NCBI RefSeq assembly: GCF_021648885.1
Contig: NZ_JAKJHZ010000005.1
Coordinates: 496,001-560,000, forward strand
Origin: Nocardioides potassii
GTDB lineage: Bacteria; Actinomycetota; Actinomycetes; Propionibacteriales; Nocardioidaceae
Direction: 5' to 3'
DNA length: 64,000 nucleotides
Shown: positions 45,587-54,225 of the stretch, one piece after another
Numbering within the stretch: the first letter of the stretch is position 1
How the letters are laid out: every line of letters starts with the position of its first letter
Notes under the pieces: generated by a model
The model's input: only the letters and a program-made list of their open reading frames with translations
Told to the model about the DNA's origin: nothing
Databases searched by the model: none
Position numbers and translations under genes: made by a program

Positions 45587-46344
45587 GCCTCGCGATCCGC
45601 GTCATCCCGTGCCTCGACGTCGACGGCGGTCGCGTCGTCAAGGGCGTCAACTTCCAGGAGCTCCGTGACGCCGGCGACCCGGTCGAGCTCGCCCGGCTCT
45701 ACGACGCCGAGGGTGCCGACGAGCTCACCTTCCTCGACATCTCCGCCTCCCACGAGGGCCGCGCGACGACCATGGAGGTCGTCAGCCGCTGTGCGGAGGA
45801 GGTCTTCATCCCGCTCACGGTGGGTGGGGGCGTGAGCAGCGTCGACGACGTCGACCGGCTGCTGCGTGCCGGGGCCGACAAGGTGGCGGTCAACACCGCG
45901 GCCATCCACCGCCCCGAGCTGGTCGGCGAGATCGCCGACCGGTTCGGGAACCAGGTACTGGTGCTGAGCGTCGACGCACGTCGTGCGGACGGGACGGCCA
46001 GCGGCTTCGAGGTCACCACCCACGGCGGCCGCAAGAGCGCGGGGCTCGACGCCGTCGAGTGGGCCGCGCGTGCCGCCGAGCTCGGGGCGGGCGAGATCCT
46101 CCTCAACGCGATGGACGCCGACGGCACGACCGACGGGTTCGACCTCGAGCTGATCCGTGCCGTACGCCGCGAGGTGAGCGTCCCGGTCATCGCGAGCGGG
46201 GGAGCGGGCGCCGTCGAGCACTTCCCCCCGGCCGTCGACGCAGGCGCCGACGCCGTGCTCGCAGCCACGGTCTTCCACTTCGGCACGCTGAGCATCGCCG
46301 ACGTCAAGACCGGTCTGTCCACGGCGGGCCATCCCGTCCGCTGA
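45583..46344 (+). CDS. hisF: Imidazole glycerol phosphate synthase cyclase HisF
   Basis: 253 residues, (beta-alpha)8 barrel. It uses ammonia from HisH to make imidazole glycerol phosphate and AICAR. Catalytic aspartates: [18 protein letters not shown] and [34 protein letters not shown] and [13 protein letters not shown] are phosphate-binding blocks. The ATG overlaps the Nudix stop by 4 nt. Last histidine gene in the window. Confidence 0.97.
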   Translation: MSLAIRVIPCLDVDGGRVVKGVNFQELRDAGDPVELARLYDAEGADELTFLDISASHEGRATTMEVVSRCAEEVFIPLTVGGGVSSVDDVDRLLRAGADKVAVNTAAIHRPELVGEIADRFGNQVLVLSVDARRADGTASGFEVTTHGGRKSAGLDAVEWAARAAELGAGEILLNAMDADGTTDGFDLELIRAVRREVSVPVIASGGAGAVEHFPPAVDAGADAVLAATVFHFGTLSIADVKTGLSTAGHPVR

Positions 46345-46371
46345 AGTCGAGTGGAGTCGTAGGATTCGGCC

Positions 46372-47286
46372 ATGCTGAAGACCTCCCGGCGCCCCGCCGC
46401 GCGCCACCTCGCCGTTGCTGCTCTCGCGACCACCACCCTCGCCCTCACCGCGTGCGCCCCGACGGACGAGGCCGACAGCGGGGACGACGCGAGCGGCACG
46501 TCGTCGGAGACGACCTCGGAGTCGCCGGCGGCCGACGCGTGCACGCCCGACACGATGCAGACCGTCGCCGACGGCACGCTCACCATCGCCACCGACGACC
46601 CGGCCTACGAGCCGTGGTTCGTCGACAACGACCCGACCAACGGCAAGGGCTACGAGTCCGCGGTGGCGTACGCCGTCGCCGAGCAGCTCGGCTACACCCA
46701 GGACCAGGTCAGCTGGGTCAAGGTCCCGTTCAACAAGGTCGTCCAGCCCGGACCCAAGGACTTCGACTTCGACGTCAACCAGGTCTCGATCACCGAGGCC
46801 CGCCGCAAGGCCGTCGACTTCTCGTCCGGCTACTACGACGTCGTGCAGACCGTCGTGACCAACAAGGGCAGCGCGATCGACGGCGTCACCTCGATCGCCG
46901 ACCTCGCCGACGCCAAGCTGGGTGCGCAGGTCGGCACCACGAGCTACACCGCGATCACCGACCAGATCCAGCCGTCGCAGGAGCCGGCGGTCTTCGACAC
47001 CAACGACCAGGCCGTGCAGGCGCTCAAGAACGGCCAGATCGACGGCATCGTCGTCGACCTGCCGACCGCCTACTACATGGCAGCCGTCCAGCTCGACGAC
47101 GGCGTCATCGTCGGCCAGCTGCCCCTGCCCGACGGTGAGCCGGAGCAGTTCGGCGCCGTGCTCGCCAAGGACAGCCCGCTGACCGAGTGCGTCTCCGGCG
47201 CCGTCGACGCGCTGCGCGAGGACGGCATCCTCGACCAGATCAACCAGGAGTGGCTGGCCCAGCAGGGCGCTCCCGAGCTGTCCTGA
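46372..47286 (+). CDS. Amino acid ABC transporter substrate-binding lipoprotein (family 3)
   Basis: 304 residues. A lipoprotein signal (HLAVAALATTTLALTAC, lipobox LTAC, Cys about 28) and a low-complexity acidic linker precede a family 3 solute-binding domain: GTLTIATDDPAYEPWF, GYESAVAYAVAEQLGY, FDFDVNQVSITEARRKAVDF, GVTSIADLADAKLGAQVGT. Anchored outside the membrane, it delivers a polar amino acid to the permease encoded next. The ligand cannot be read. TAGGAT (46360-46365) ends 6 nt before the ATG, indicating its own leaderless promoter. Confidence 0.92.
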   Translation: MLKTSRRPAARHLAVAALATTTLALTACAPTDEADSGDDASGTSSETTSESPAADACTPDTMQTVADGTLTIATDDPAYEPWFVDNDPTNGKGYESAVAYAVAEQLGYTQDQVSWVKVPFNKVVQPGPKDFDFDVNQVSITEARRKAVDFSSGYYDVVQTVVTNKGSAIDGVTSIADLADAKLGAQVGTTSYTAITDQIQPSQEPAVFDTNDQAVQALKNGQIDGIVVDLPTAYYMAAVQLDDGVIVGQLPLPDGEPEQFGAVLAKDSPLTECVSGAVDALREDGILDQINQEWLAQQGAPELS

Positions 47287-48161
47287 TGACCGACCGGGTG
47301 GCCGCCGAGCCGCAGGAGGCCTGGCGGCCCTCGTCGGTCCAGCTCGAGCGGGACGAGTGGCGGCGGCGCCGCACGATCCGCAGCGCGGCGATCGCCGCCG
47401 GCAGCACGCTGTTCCTGCTCGGCGCGATCGGCGGCGCGGTGGTCAGCTCGCCGGGGTGGGACCGGGTCAGGGAGACCTACTTCAGCTGGGACAAGGCGGT
47501 CTCGTCGTTCCCGGCCGTGCTCGACGGGCTCTGGCTCAACATCCGCGTGATGGTGGTCTGCTGGATCCTCATCCTGCTGCTCAGCCTCACCGTGGCCGTG
47601 GTCCGCACGCTGCGCGGCCCGGTCGCGTTCCCGCTGCGCCTGCTCGGCACGGCGTACGTCGACGTCTTCCGCGGGCTGCCCCTCCTGCTGGTGATCTTCC
47701 TGCTCGGCTTCGGTGGCCCGGCGTTGAGCCTGCAGGGGCTGCCGACCTCGCCCCTGTTCTGGGGTGGGGCCGCGCTGGTGCTGTCCTACTCGGCCTACGT
47801 CGCCGAGGTGTTCCGCGCCGGCATCGAGTCCGTGCACCCCAGCCAGCGGCTCGCCGGCCGCTCGCTCGGGCTGTCCTACGGCCAGACGCTGCGCCACGTC
47901 GTGCTGCCCCAGGCCTGGCGTCGCGTGATCCCACCCCTGATGAACGACCTCGTATCGCTGCAGAAGGACTCCGGCCTCATCGCGGTCCTCGGGGTGACCG
48001 ACGCGATCCGCAAGGCGCAGATCGAGACCGCCCTCGACTTCAACTACACGCCGTACGTCGTCGCGGGCGTGCTGTTCTGCTGCCTCACGATCCCGATGGC
48101 GCGGCTCACCGACCGCTACGCCCGCAAGAAGGGCTACCACGGAGCCGGAGGACACCTGTGA
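47286..48161 (+). CDS. Amino acid ABC transporter permease
   Basis: 291 residues; the ATG shares one base with the preceding stop (TGATG). A cytoplasmic N-terminus of about 35 residues precedes about five transmembrane helices. His/Glu/Gln-type permease blocks: GLWLNIRVMVVCWILILLLS, YVDVFRGLPLLLVIFLLGFG and the EAA-type loop ESVHPSQRLAGRSLGLSYGQ with LPQAWRRVIPPLMNDLVSL. It forms the membrane channel with the ATPase encoded next. A homodimer is likely because only one permease is encoded. Confidence 0.92.
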   Translation: MTDRVAAEPQEAWRPSSVQLERDEWRRRRTIRSAAIAAGSTLFLLGAIGGAVVSSPGWDRVRETYFSWDKAVSSFPAVLDGLWLNIRVMVVCWILILLLSLTVAVVRTLRGPVAFPLRLLGTAYVDVFRGLPLLLVIFLLGFGGPALSLQGLPTSPLFWGGAALVLSYSAYVAEVFRAGIESVHPSQRLAGRSLGLSYGQTLRHVVLPQAWRRVIPPLMNDLVSLQKDSGLIAVLGVTDAIRKAQIETALDFNYTPYVVAGVLFCCLTIPMARLTDRYARKKGYHGAGGHL

Positions 48162-48964
48162 TGAGCACCCCACGACATTCTCCTCCTCCGCTGCGCTCCC
48201 CCGAACAACGCCGCGGGGACCCCGCTACCTCCGAGCTTCTGTCCTTGAAGAGCGTTCGCAAGTGCTTCGGCGACAACGTGGTGCTGCGCGACGTCGACCT
48301 CACCGTCGAGCCCGGCCAGTGCGTCGTGCTCATCGGTGCCTCCGGCTCCGGCAAGTCCACGCTGCTGCGCTGCGTCAACCTCCTCGAGGTGGTCGACGAC
48401 GGCGTGATCACCTTCGACGGTCGCGACATCACGGACCCGCGCGTCGACGGCGACGACGTCCGGTCGCGGATGGGGATGGTCTTCCAGGCCTACAACCTCT
48501 TCCCGCACCTCGACGTCATCGGCAACGTCACCCTGGCGCTGCGGCTCGTGCACGACGTACCGGCCGACGAGGCCCGCGCCCGCGGCCTCGCGATGCTCGA
48601 GCGGGTCGGGCTCGCCGAGAAGGCGAAGGCTCGTCCCGACGACCTCTCCGGCGGCCAGCAGCAGCGCGTCGCCATCGCCCGGGCCCTGGTCGCCAACCCG
48701 CGGCTCATGCTGCTCGACGAGGTCACCAGCGCGCTCGACCCCGAGCTCGTCGGCGAGGTCCTCGACCTGCTCACCGAGCTGAAGGGCGAGGGCGTCACGA
48801 TGCTGCTCAACACCCACGAGATGGGCTTCGCCCGCGACGTCGCCGACCGCGTCTGCTTCCTCCACGACGGCCACATCCACGAGCAGGGAAGCCCGGAGCA
48901 GGTGCTCGGCGACCCCCAGCAGGAGCGCACGCGCACCTTCCTGTCCCGCATCCGCGCCTCCTGA
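48161..48964 (+). CDS. Amino acid ABC transporter ATP-binding protein
   Basis: 267 residues, ATG overlapping the permease stop; GTG 48158 is also possible. An N-terminal extension of about 28 residues precedes the ATPase. Walker A LIGASGSGKSTLLRCVN, Q-loop GMVFQAYNLFPHLDV, signature LSGGQQQRVAIARAL, Walker B LMLLDEVTSALDPELVGE and H-loop LLNTHEMGFARDVADRV are all intact. It powers the importer of the two preceding genes. Confidence 0.94.
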   Translation: MSTPRHSPPPLRSPEQRRGDPATSELLSLKSVRKCFGDNVVLRDVDLTVEPGQCVVLIGASGSGKSTLLRCVNLLEVVDDGVITFDGRDITDPRVDGDDVRSRMGMVFQAYNLFPHLDVIGNVTLALRLVHDVPADEARARGLAMLERVGLAEKAKARPDDLSGGQQQRVAIARALVANPRLMLLDEVTSALDPELVGEVLDLLTELKGEGVTMLLNTHEMGFARDVADRVCFLHDGHIHEQGSPEQVLGDPQQERTRTFLSRIRAS

Positions 48965-49088
48965 CCGACAGGGCGGCTTGCGATTCGTCGCCTGTCGGTG
49001 GCGAGGAATAGCCTGACCTGGCTCGTTGGTTGCGCTGAGCAACTGGCACGAGCACGACGTGGGTAGGACGAGGAGGCGGGCGACACCG

Positions 49089-50912
49089 GTGGCTGAGGAC
49101 GCGGAGCTGCGAGGCACGACGACGCTCGACGGGTTCCGGGTCCTGTGGGTCGGCATCAAGCGTGAGCCCATCGTCTTCACCGTCGCCACGCTCGGTGCGG
49201 TCCTGTTCGGCGTCCTCACGGTCGCGGACGCGTGGGTGCTCGGCTGGTCGACCCAGCACGTCCTGATCCCCGCCTTCGAGACGGGCGAGATCGGCACCGA
49301 CCTGCTGGTCTGGGTGTTCGTGCTGTTCATGAGCGTCGCGATCCTGCGCGCGATCGGCATCGTGGCGCGCCGGCTCGGCGGCGGGATCATGTACTACCGG
49401 ATGCAGTCCCACACCCGGCGCGGCGTCACCCGGCAGTACCTCTCGCTGCCGATGGAGTGGCACCAGCGCCACCCGACCGGGCAGCTGCTGTCCAACGCCT
49501 ACTCCGACGTCGAGGCGGCCTGGTCGCCGATCATGCCGCTGCCGATGGCCCTCGGCACGATCGTGATGATGGTCATCGCCGTCGTCCAGATGTTCGTCGC
49601 CGACCTCGTGATGGCCGTCGTCGGCCTTCTGGTCTTCCCGGCCGTCGTGGTCGCCAACCTGCTCTACCAGCGCTACGCCTCGCCGCTCATGACCCGTGCG
49701 CAGGGCCTGCGCGCCGAGGTCAGCGAGATTGCCCACGAGTCCTTCGACGGCGCCATGGTCGTCAAGACCCTCGGCCGCGAGGTCGAGGAGACCGACCGCT
49801 TCCGCGCCAAGGCCCACGAGCTGCGCGACGTCAACATCCGCGCCGGCCGGATCCGCGCGATCTTCGACCCGGCGCTCGCCAGCCTGCCCAGCCTCGGCGT
49901 CCTCGTCGTCCTCGCCGTCGGCGTCTCCCGGGTGTCCAGCGGCTCCACCAGCGCCGGCGACGTCGTCACGGTCGCCTACCTCCTCACGATCGTCTCCTTC
50001 CCGATCCGGGCGATCGGCTGGCTGCTCGGTGAGTTCCCGCGCTCGGTCGTCGGCTACCGCCGCGCCAAGGCGGTCCTCGACGCGACCGGTGCCATGCCCT
50101 ACGGCGCCGACGAGCTGCCCCGCACCGACGGCGGCGCCCTCGTCCAGGTCGACGGCCTCCACTACGCCTACGACGCCTCGACCCCCTTGCTGCAGGGCAT
50201 CGACCTCGAGGTGCAGCCGGGACAGACGGTCGCGCTGGTCGGCGCGACCGCCTCCGGCAAGAGCACGCTCACCAGCCTGCTGACGCGCCTCGTCGACCCC
50301 GACGACGGCCGCGTCCGGATCGACGGCCACGACCTCCGCACGCTGCGCAAGGGCGAGCTGCCGCGCGACGTCGCGCTGGTGCCGCAGACCGCCTTCATGT
50401 TCGACGACACCGTCCGTGGCAACGTCACCCTGGGTGCCGACGTCCCCGACGAAGAGGTCTGGGGCGCCCTGCGCACGGCACAGGCCGACGGGTTCGTCGC
50501 GGCCCTGCCCGAGGGCCTCGACACCCGGCTCGGGGAGCGCGGAACCTCGCTGTCCGGCGGACAGCGGCAGCGGCTCTCGCTCGCCCGCGCCCTCGTCCGA
50601 CGCCCGCGCCTGCTGATCCTCGACGACGCCACCTCGGCGGTCGACCCCGAGGTCGAGGCCCGCATCCTCGCCTCGCTGCGCGACGACGTGCACGGCTCGG
50701 CGGCCTCGCTCCTCGTCGTGGCCTACCGCAAGGCCACGATCTCGCTGGCCGACGAGGTGGCCCACCTCGAGGGCGGGCGCATCGTCGGCCGCGGCACGCA
50801 CGCCGAGCTGCTGGAGACGAGCCCGGCCTACGCCCACCTCGTCAACGCCTACGAGACCGAGGGGCCGGCCGAGGTCGGCTCCGACACCGGACGCACCGGA
50901 GGTGAGCGATGA
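49089..50912 (+). CDS. ABC exporter half-transporter with degenerate ATP site (subunit 1)
   Basis: About 607 residues from GTG 49089 (AGGAGG about 12 nt upstream; earlier in-frame starts exist). A six-helix exporter membrane domain is followed by the ATPase. Walker A is GATASGKST (about 385) and the signature is canonical LSGGQRQRLSLARAL (about 488). After Walker B the catalytic Glu is Asp (LILDDATSAVDPE), and the H-loop His is Tyr (VVAYRKATI, about 546). This fits the non-catalytic half of a heterodimeric exporter. Its stop overlaps the partner gene by 4 nt. Substrate unknown. Confidence 0.92.
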   Translation: MAEDAELRGTTTLDGFRVLWVGIKREPIVFTVATLGAVLFGVLTVADAWVLGWSTQHVLIPAFETGEIGTDLLVWVFVLFMSVAILRAIGIVARRLGGGIMYYRMQSHTRRGVTRQYLSLPMEWHQRHPTGQLLSNAYSDVEAAWSPIMPLPMALGTIVMMVIAVVQMFVADLVMAVVGLLVFPAVVVANLLYQRYASPLMTRAQGLRAEVSEIAHESFDGAMVVKTLGREVEETDRFRAKAHELRDVNIRAGRIRAIFDPALASLPSLGVLVVLAVGVSRVSSGSTSAGDVVTVAYLLTIVSFPIRAIGWLLGEFPRSVVGYRRAKAVLDATGAMPYGADELPRTDGGALVQVDGLHYAYDASTPLLQGIDLEVQPGQTVALVGATASGKSTLTSLLTRLVDPDDGRVRIDGHDLRTLRKGELPRDVALVPQTAFMFDDTVRGNVTLGADVPDEEVWGALRTAQADGFVAALPEGLDTRLGERGTSLSGGQRQRLSLARALVRRPRLLILDDATSAVDPEVEARILASLRDDVHGSAASLLVVAYRKATISLADEVAHLEGGRIVGRGTHAELLETSPAYAHLVNAYETEGPAEVGSDTGRTGGER

Positions 50913-52732
50913 GCGCCACGACGACCGACCCGCGGGCGGCCTCCGCCGGCACCAAGATGGACAGCGGCGAGGAGATCAGCCCCCTCGCCACCATCCGCCT
51001 CGGCATGAAGTACTCACCCGAGCTGCGTGAGGGCCTCGGCCTGACGCTCGTGCTGGCGATCATCGCCTCGTGCGGCCAGGTCGTCGTCCCGATCGCGGTC
51101 CAGCAGACCCTCGACCGCGGGCTCAACGCGCCCGGCGGCCCACGGTTCGGCTACGTCGTCTGGCTGGGCGTCCTCGCGGCCGTCGCGATCGTCGTCACCG
51201 GCTGGGCGTCCTACAAGATGACCAGCCGGCTCTTCACCACCTCCGAGCGCGGGCTCGCGACGCTGCGCACCCGGGCGTTCCGGCACGTCCACGACCTGCC
51301 GCTGCTCACCCAGAACACCGAGCGCCGTGGGGCGCTGGTCTCGCGCGTCACCACCGACGTCGACCAGGTCAGCCAGTTCCTGGTCTTCGGCGGCCTCATC
51401 TTCGTCGTGAGCGTCGGCCAGATGCTGGTCGCCACGGTCCTGATGGTGATCTACAGCTGGGAGCTCGCGCTCGTCGTGTGGCTCGCGTTCGCCCCGCTGT
51501 TCCTGTCGATCCGTTGGTTCCAGAAGAAGCTCTCGGCCGCCTACACCGTCGTACGCCACCAGGTGGGCGTGCTGCTCGGCGCCATCTCCGAGCCCGTCGT
51601 CGGCGCAGCCGTCGTCCGGTCCTACGGCGTCGAGGATCGCACGCAGGCGCGCATCGACACCGCCATCCAGGACTGGCAGGACGCCTACACCCACGCCCAG
51701 ACCTACACGGTCACCTCGTTCTCGCTCGGCGGTCTCTCCGCGGGCCTGGCCAACGCCGGCGTGATCGTCATCGGTGTGCTGCTCGGCTTCACGGGCGACA
51801 TGACCCCGGGACGGGTGCTCGCGTTCGCGTTCCTCGTCACGCTGTTCGTCGGCCCGGTCCAGATGGGCACCCAGATCCTCACCGACGCCCAGAACGCCAT
51901 CTCCAGCTGGCGTCGCGTCATCGGCATCCTGGAGACGCCCGCAGACCTCGTCGACCCCGGCCCCGACGGCGAGACGCTGCCGCGCGGCCCGATCGACGTC
52001 CGGTTCGCCGACGTCACCTTCGCCTACCCCGGCGGCCCGCCCGTGCTGCGTGAGGTCGACCTCGCGATCGAGGCCGGTACCCGCGTCGCGATCGTCGGCG
52101 AGACGGGCTCCGGAAAGTCGACCTTCGCCAAGCTGCTGACCCGCCTGATGGACCCGGTCGACGGGGCCGTGCTCCTCGACGGCGTCGACGTCCGCCGCAT
52201 CGACGCAGCGTCACTGCGCCGCAGCGTGGTGCTGGTGCCGCAGGAGGGGTTCCTCTTCGACGACACGATCGCCGCCAACGTGCGCTACGGCCGGCTCGGT
52301 GCGAGCGAGGACGAGATCCGCGCGTCGGCGGTCGAGCTGGGCATCGACGAGTGGCTCGCCGGCCTGCCGCGCGGCCTGCACACGCAGGTCGGGCAGCGCG
52401 GCGAGTCGCTGTCGGCCGGGGAGCGGCAGCTCGTCGCGCTCCTGCGGGCGCACCTGGCCGACCCCGACCTCCTGGTCCTGGACGAGGCGACCAGCGCGGT
52501 CGACCCCGCGCTCGAGATGCAGATCGGCCGCGCGCTCGAACGGCTGATGCAGTCGCGGACGTCGGTCACGATCGCCCACAGGCTGTCCACGGCGGAGGGT
52601 GCCGACGAGGTCATCGTCGTCGACAAGGGGCGTGTCGTGCAGCGCGGGCCGCACTCGGTCCTGGTGACCCAGGACGGCAGCGTCTACGCCGGCCTGCACG
52701 CGAGCTGGGTCGCCCAGCACTCGCAGGTGTAG
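50909..52732 (+). CDS. ABC exporter half-transporter, catalytic partner (subunit 2)
   Basis: 607 residues. Six membrane helices, then an ATPase with Walker A GETGSGKSTFAKLLTRL (about 397), Walker B with catalytic Glu (LLVLDEATSAVDP, about 526) and H-loop His (TIAHRLSTAEGAD, about 557). The signature is altered: LSAGERQLVALLRAHL (about 501) in place of LSGGQ. Together with subunit 1 it gives one consensus and one degenerate ATP site, as in BmrCD- or TM287/288-type heterodimers. The ATG overlaps the subunit 1 stop. Confidence 0.93.
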   Translation: MSATTTDPRAASAGTKMDSGEEISPLATIRLGMKYSPELREGLGLTLVLAIIASCGQVVVPIAVQQTLDRGLNAPGGPRFGYVVWLGVLAAVAIVVTGWASYKMTSRLFTTSERGLATLRTRAFRHVHDLPLLTQNTERRGALVSRVTTDVDQVSQFLVFGGLIFVVSVGQMLVATVLMVIYSWELALVVWLAFAPLFLSIRWFQKKLSAAYTVVRHQVGVLLGAISEPVVGAAVVRSYGVEDRTQARIDTAIQDWQDAYTHAQTYTVTSFSLGGLSAGLANAGVIVIGVLLGFTGDMTPGRVLAFAFLVTLFVGPVQMGTQILTDAQNAISSWRRVIGILETPADLVDPGPDGETLPRGPIDVRFADVTFAYPGGPPVLREVDLAIEAGTRVAIVGETGSGKSTFAKLLTRLMDPVDGAVLLDGVDVRRIDAASLRRSVVLVPQEGFLFDDTIAANVRYGRLGASEDEIRASAVELGIDEWLAGLPRGLHTQVGQRGESLSAGERQLVALLRAHLADPDLLVLDEATSAVDPALEMQIGRALERLMQSRTSVTIAHRLSTAEGADEVIVVDKGRVVQRGPHSVLVTQDGSVYAGLHASWVAQHSQV

Positions 52733-52778
52733 CGGTCGGCCAGGTCGGCCGGGTGGGCCTCGGTCGGCCTGGGGTGCC

Positions 52779-53213
52779 TCAGGAGGCCAGGACCTGCGTG
52801 ATGAGCATGTCCACGTCGAAGTAGTCGGACTCGGTGCCCGGGGCGACGACCGCCGCGGAGCGAGCGAGGAAGTCCTGGACGTCCGCCGCAGGCGCGTGCA
52901 GCACGAGGTGGCCGTCCGGCGAGCTGAGCTCGATGCTGACCATGGCGCGGCCGGTGAGGCTGAGGGCGGGGGAGACGTGCACGTCGCCGTCGCCCGCCGG
53001 GGCGGCGATGCCGCGGATGAGGAGGTCACGCCCGAAGGTCCACACGAGGTCACCGTCCGGGGTCACGAACGTCATCGCGACGGCGAAGGGGTCGGAGCTG
53101 CGGTAGCCGAGCACCGTCGCGATCTCGTGGCGGATCCCGCGCTCGTCCGTGGACTCGACCGTGATGTCGCACGTCACATCGGCCAGCGTGTGACCGCCAC
53201 CAGACATGTTCAT
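52779..53213 (-). CDS. SsgA-like cell division regulator (SALP family)
   Basis: 144 residues with GAGGAG 6 nt before the ATG. Family blocks: CDITVESTDERGIRHEIATV, LGYRSSDPFAVAMTFVT, WTFGRDLLIRGIAAPAGDGD and SPDGHLVLHAPAADVQDFLA. SsgB of Streptomyces recruits FtsZ for sporulation septation. SsgA-like proteins also occur in non-sporulating morphologically complex actinobacteria, where they probably affect septum placement. A link to the dcw genes in this window is functional, not positional. Confidence 0.9.
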   Translation of the reverse strand: MNMSGGGHTLADVTCDITVESTDERGIRHEIATVLGYRSSDPFAVAMTFVTPDGDLVWTFGRDLLIRGIAAPAGDGDVHVSPALSLTGRAMVSIELSSPDGHLVLHAPAADVQDFLARSAAVVAPGTESDYFDVDMLITQVLAS

Positions 53214-53360
53214 CGATGCTCCTCGAAGACTGGGCCCGAACGGGGGTTCCGGACTCGCGTGCTCATGAGACGGCATCCAGAGCCCGCCGTGATGCGAAAC
53301 CATCAAAAATGACCCTAACCGGTCTATACCTGTTCTTGATGCTCGCTCATGACTAACTTC

Positions 53361-53380
53361 AGGAAACGTTCGTGTTTCCT
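53361..53380. promoter_or_regulatory. Inverted repeat AGGAAAC-N6-GTTTCCT
   Basis: A 7-bp perfect inverted repeat around GTTCGT in the 207-bp divergent gap between the SsgA-like gene and the PGPGW gene. It is about 50 bp upstream of the latter start. Size and spacing fit an operator; the cognate regulator is unknown. Confidence 0.4.
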
Positions 53381-53420
53381 TGGAGCGCTGCGGGCTGGTG
53401 CGGCCCGGTAGGTTCTCCTC

Positions 53421-53897
53421 ATGACTGGGGCGGCGAAACGCATCGGCCTCGAGGTCGCGGGTTGGGCGCTCCTCGTCATCGGCATCATCGCCATCCCACT
53501 CCCGGGGCCGGGGCTGCTGGGGGTGTTCGCCGGCCTGCTGCTGCTCTCCCAGCAGTACGAGTGGGCCGAGAAGCGGGTGGAGCCCGTGAAGATGAAGGCG
53601 CTCCTCGGTGCCGCCCAGGGTGTCGAGAGCTGGCCCAAGATCATCGTCTCCGTGATCGCCGCGCTCCTCCTGGCCGGCGCCGGTGTCGTCTGGATCCTCG
53701 GCCCCGCGCAGCCCTCGTGGTGGCCGCTGCCGGAGTGGTCCTGGCTCCCGGGCGGCATGTGGACCGGGATCACGCAGATCGCTTCGGCGATCTTCGCCCT
53801 CGGCTTCATCATCTACAGCTACCGCCGCTACCACGGCAACGAGGAAGAGATCCAGGAGCTCAGGGACCGGGTCGAGGAGCTCAGCAGCAAGGACTGA
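53421..53897 (+). CDS. TIGR02611-type PGPGW membrane protein
   Basis: 158 residues. Transmembrane helices surround the motif region GWALLVIGIIAIPLPGPGLL, the putative PGPGW-type motif; two further helices follow (IIVSVIAALLLAGAGVVWIL and ITQIASAIFALGFIIYSYRR). A short charged coiled coil ends the protein. The family is uncharacterised. TAGGTT (53409-53414) ends 6 nt before the ATG and the preceding bases are pyrimidine-rich, so translation is probably leaderless. tRNA-Val follows 47 nt downstream. Confidence 0.82.
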   Translation: MTGAAKRIGLEVAGWALLVIGIIAIPLPGPGLLGVFAGLLLLSQQYEWAEKRVEPVKMKALLGAAQGVESWPKIIVSVIAALLLAGAGVVWILGPAQPSWWPLPEWSWLPGGMWTGITQIASAIFALGFIIYSYRRYHGNEEEIQELRDRVEELSSKD

Positions 53898-53944
53898 CCC
53901 GATTGCCGTCGCGGGAGTGCGATGGGATATCGTTCCCGCGTCCC

Positions 53945-54016
53945 GGGCGATTGGCGCAGTGGTAGCGCGCTTCGTTCACACCGAAGAGGTCACTGGTTCG
54001 AACCCAGTATCGCCCA
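53945..54016 (+). tRNA. tRNA-Val (anticodon CAC)
   Basis: A 72-nt cloverleaf. Acceptor GGGCGAT/ATCGCCC, D stem GCGC/GCGC, anticodon stem CTTCG/CGAAG with loop TTCACAC (anticodon CAC, reading GTG), variable AGGTC, T stem ACTGG/CCAGT with TTCGAAC loop, discriminator A. CCA is not encoded. GTG is a frequent codon in this high-GC genome. Confidence 0.95.
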
Positions 54017-54034
54017 CCCAGGAATCGACGCAGC

Positions 54035-54066
54035 GAGGAGCCCGGCGCCTCAGCGCCGGGCTCCTC
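54035..54066. terminator. Perfect 14-bp stem terminator after tRNA-Val
   Basis: GAGGAGCCCGGCGC pairs with GCGCCGGGCTCCTC around a CTCA loop. It lies between the tRNA and the 3' end of the convergent ribonucleotide reductase operon, so it may stop transcription from both sides. Confidence 0.78.
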
Positions 54067-54078
54067 CTCGTAAGGGCG

Positions 54079-54189
54079 TCAGCCCTCGCAGGCGGTGCAG
54101 TCGGCGCCGTTCTCGATCGAGCAGATCTCGGCGGCGGTCCAGTCGTCCCAGACCAGGTTGTCGATGTCTGCGGTGGCAGTGTCGTCCAT
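54079..54189 (-). CDS. Detached cysteine-rich C-terminal tail of ribonucleotide reductase alpha subunit (36 residues)
   Basis: ATG at 54189 with AAAGGGA about 7 nt upstream. The product is acidic and ends EICSIENGADCTACEG, with cysteines 23, 31 and 34. This looks like the redox-active C-terminal tail of class I RNR alpha subunits, which ends in a cysteine pair (CESGACKI in E. coli). The upstream catalytic subunit lacks that tail. The ORF is in the same frame as nrdA, 12 codons beyond its TAG stop. It could be a separate peptide, a read-through extension, or the remains of a mutated fused gene. The homology is by eye only. Confidence 0.7.
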   Translation of the reverse strand: MDDTATADIDNLVWDDWTAAEICSIENGADCTACEG

Positions 54190-54225
54190 GAGCTTTTCCC
54201 TTTCGTGGTGGAGTGGTAGGTCCGG

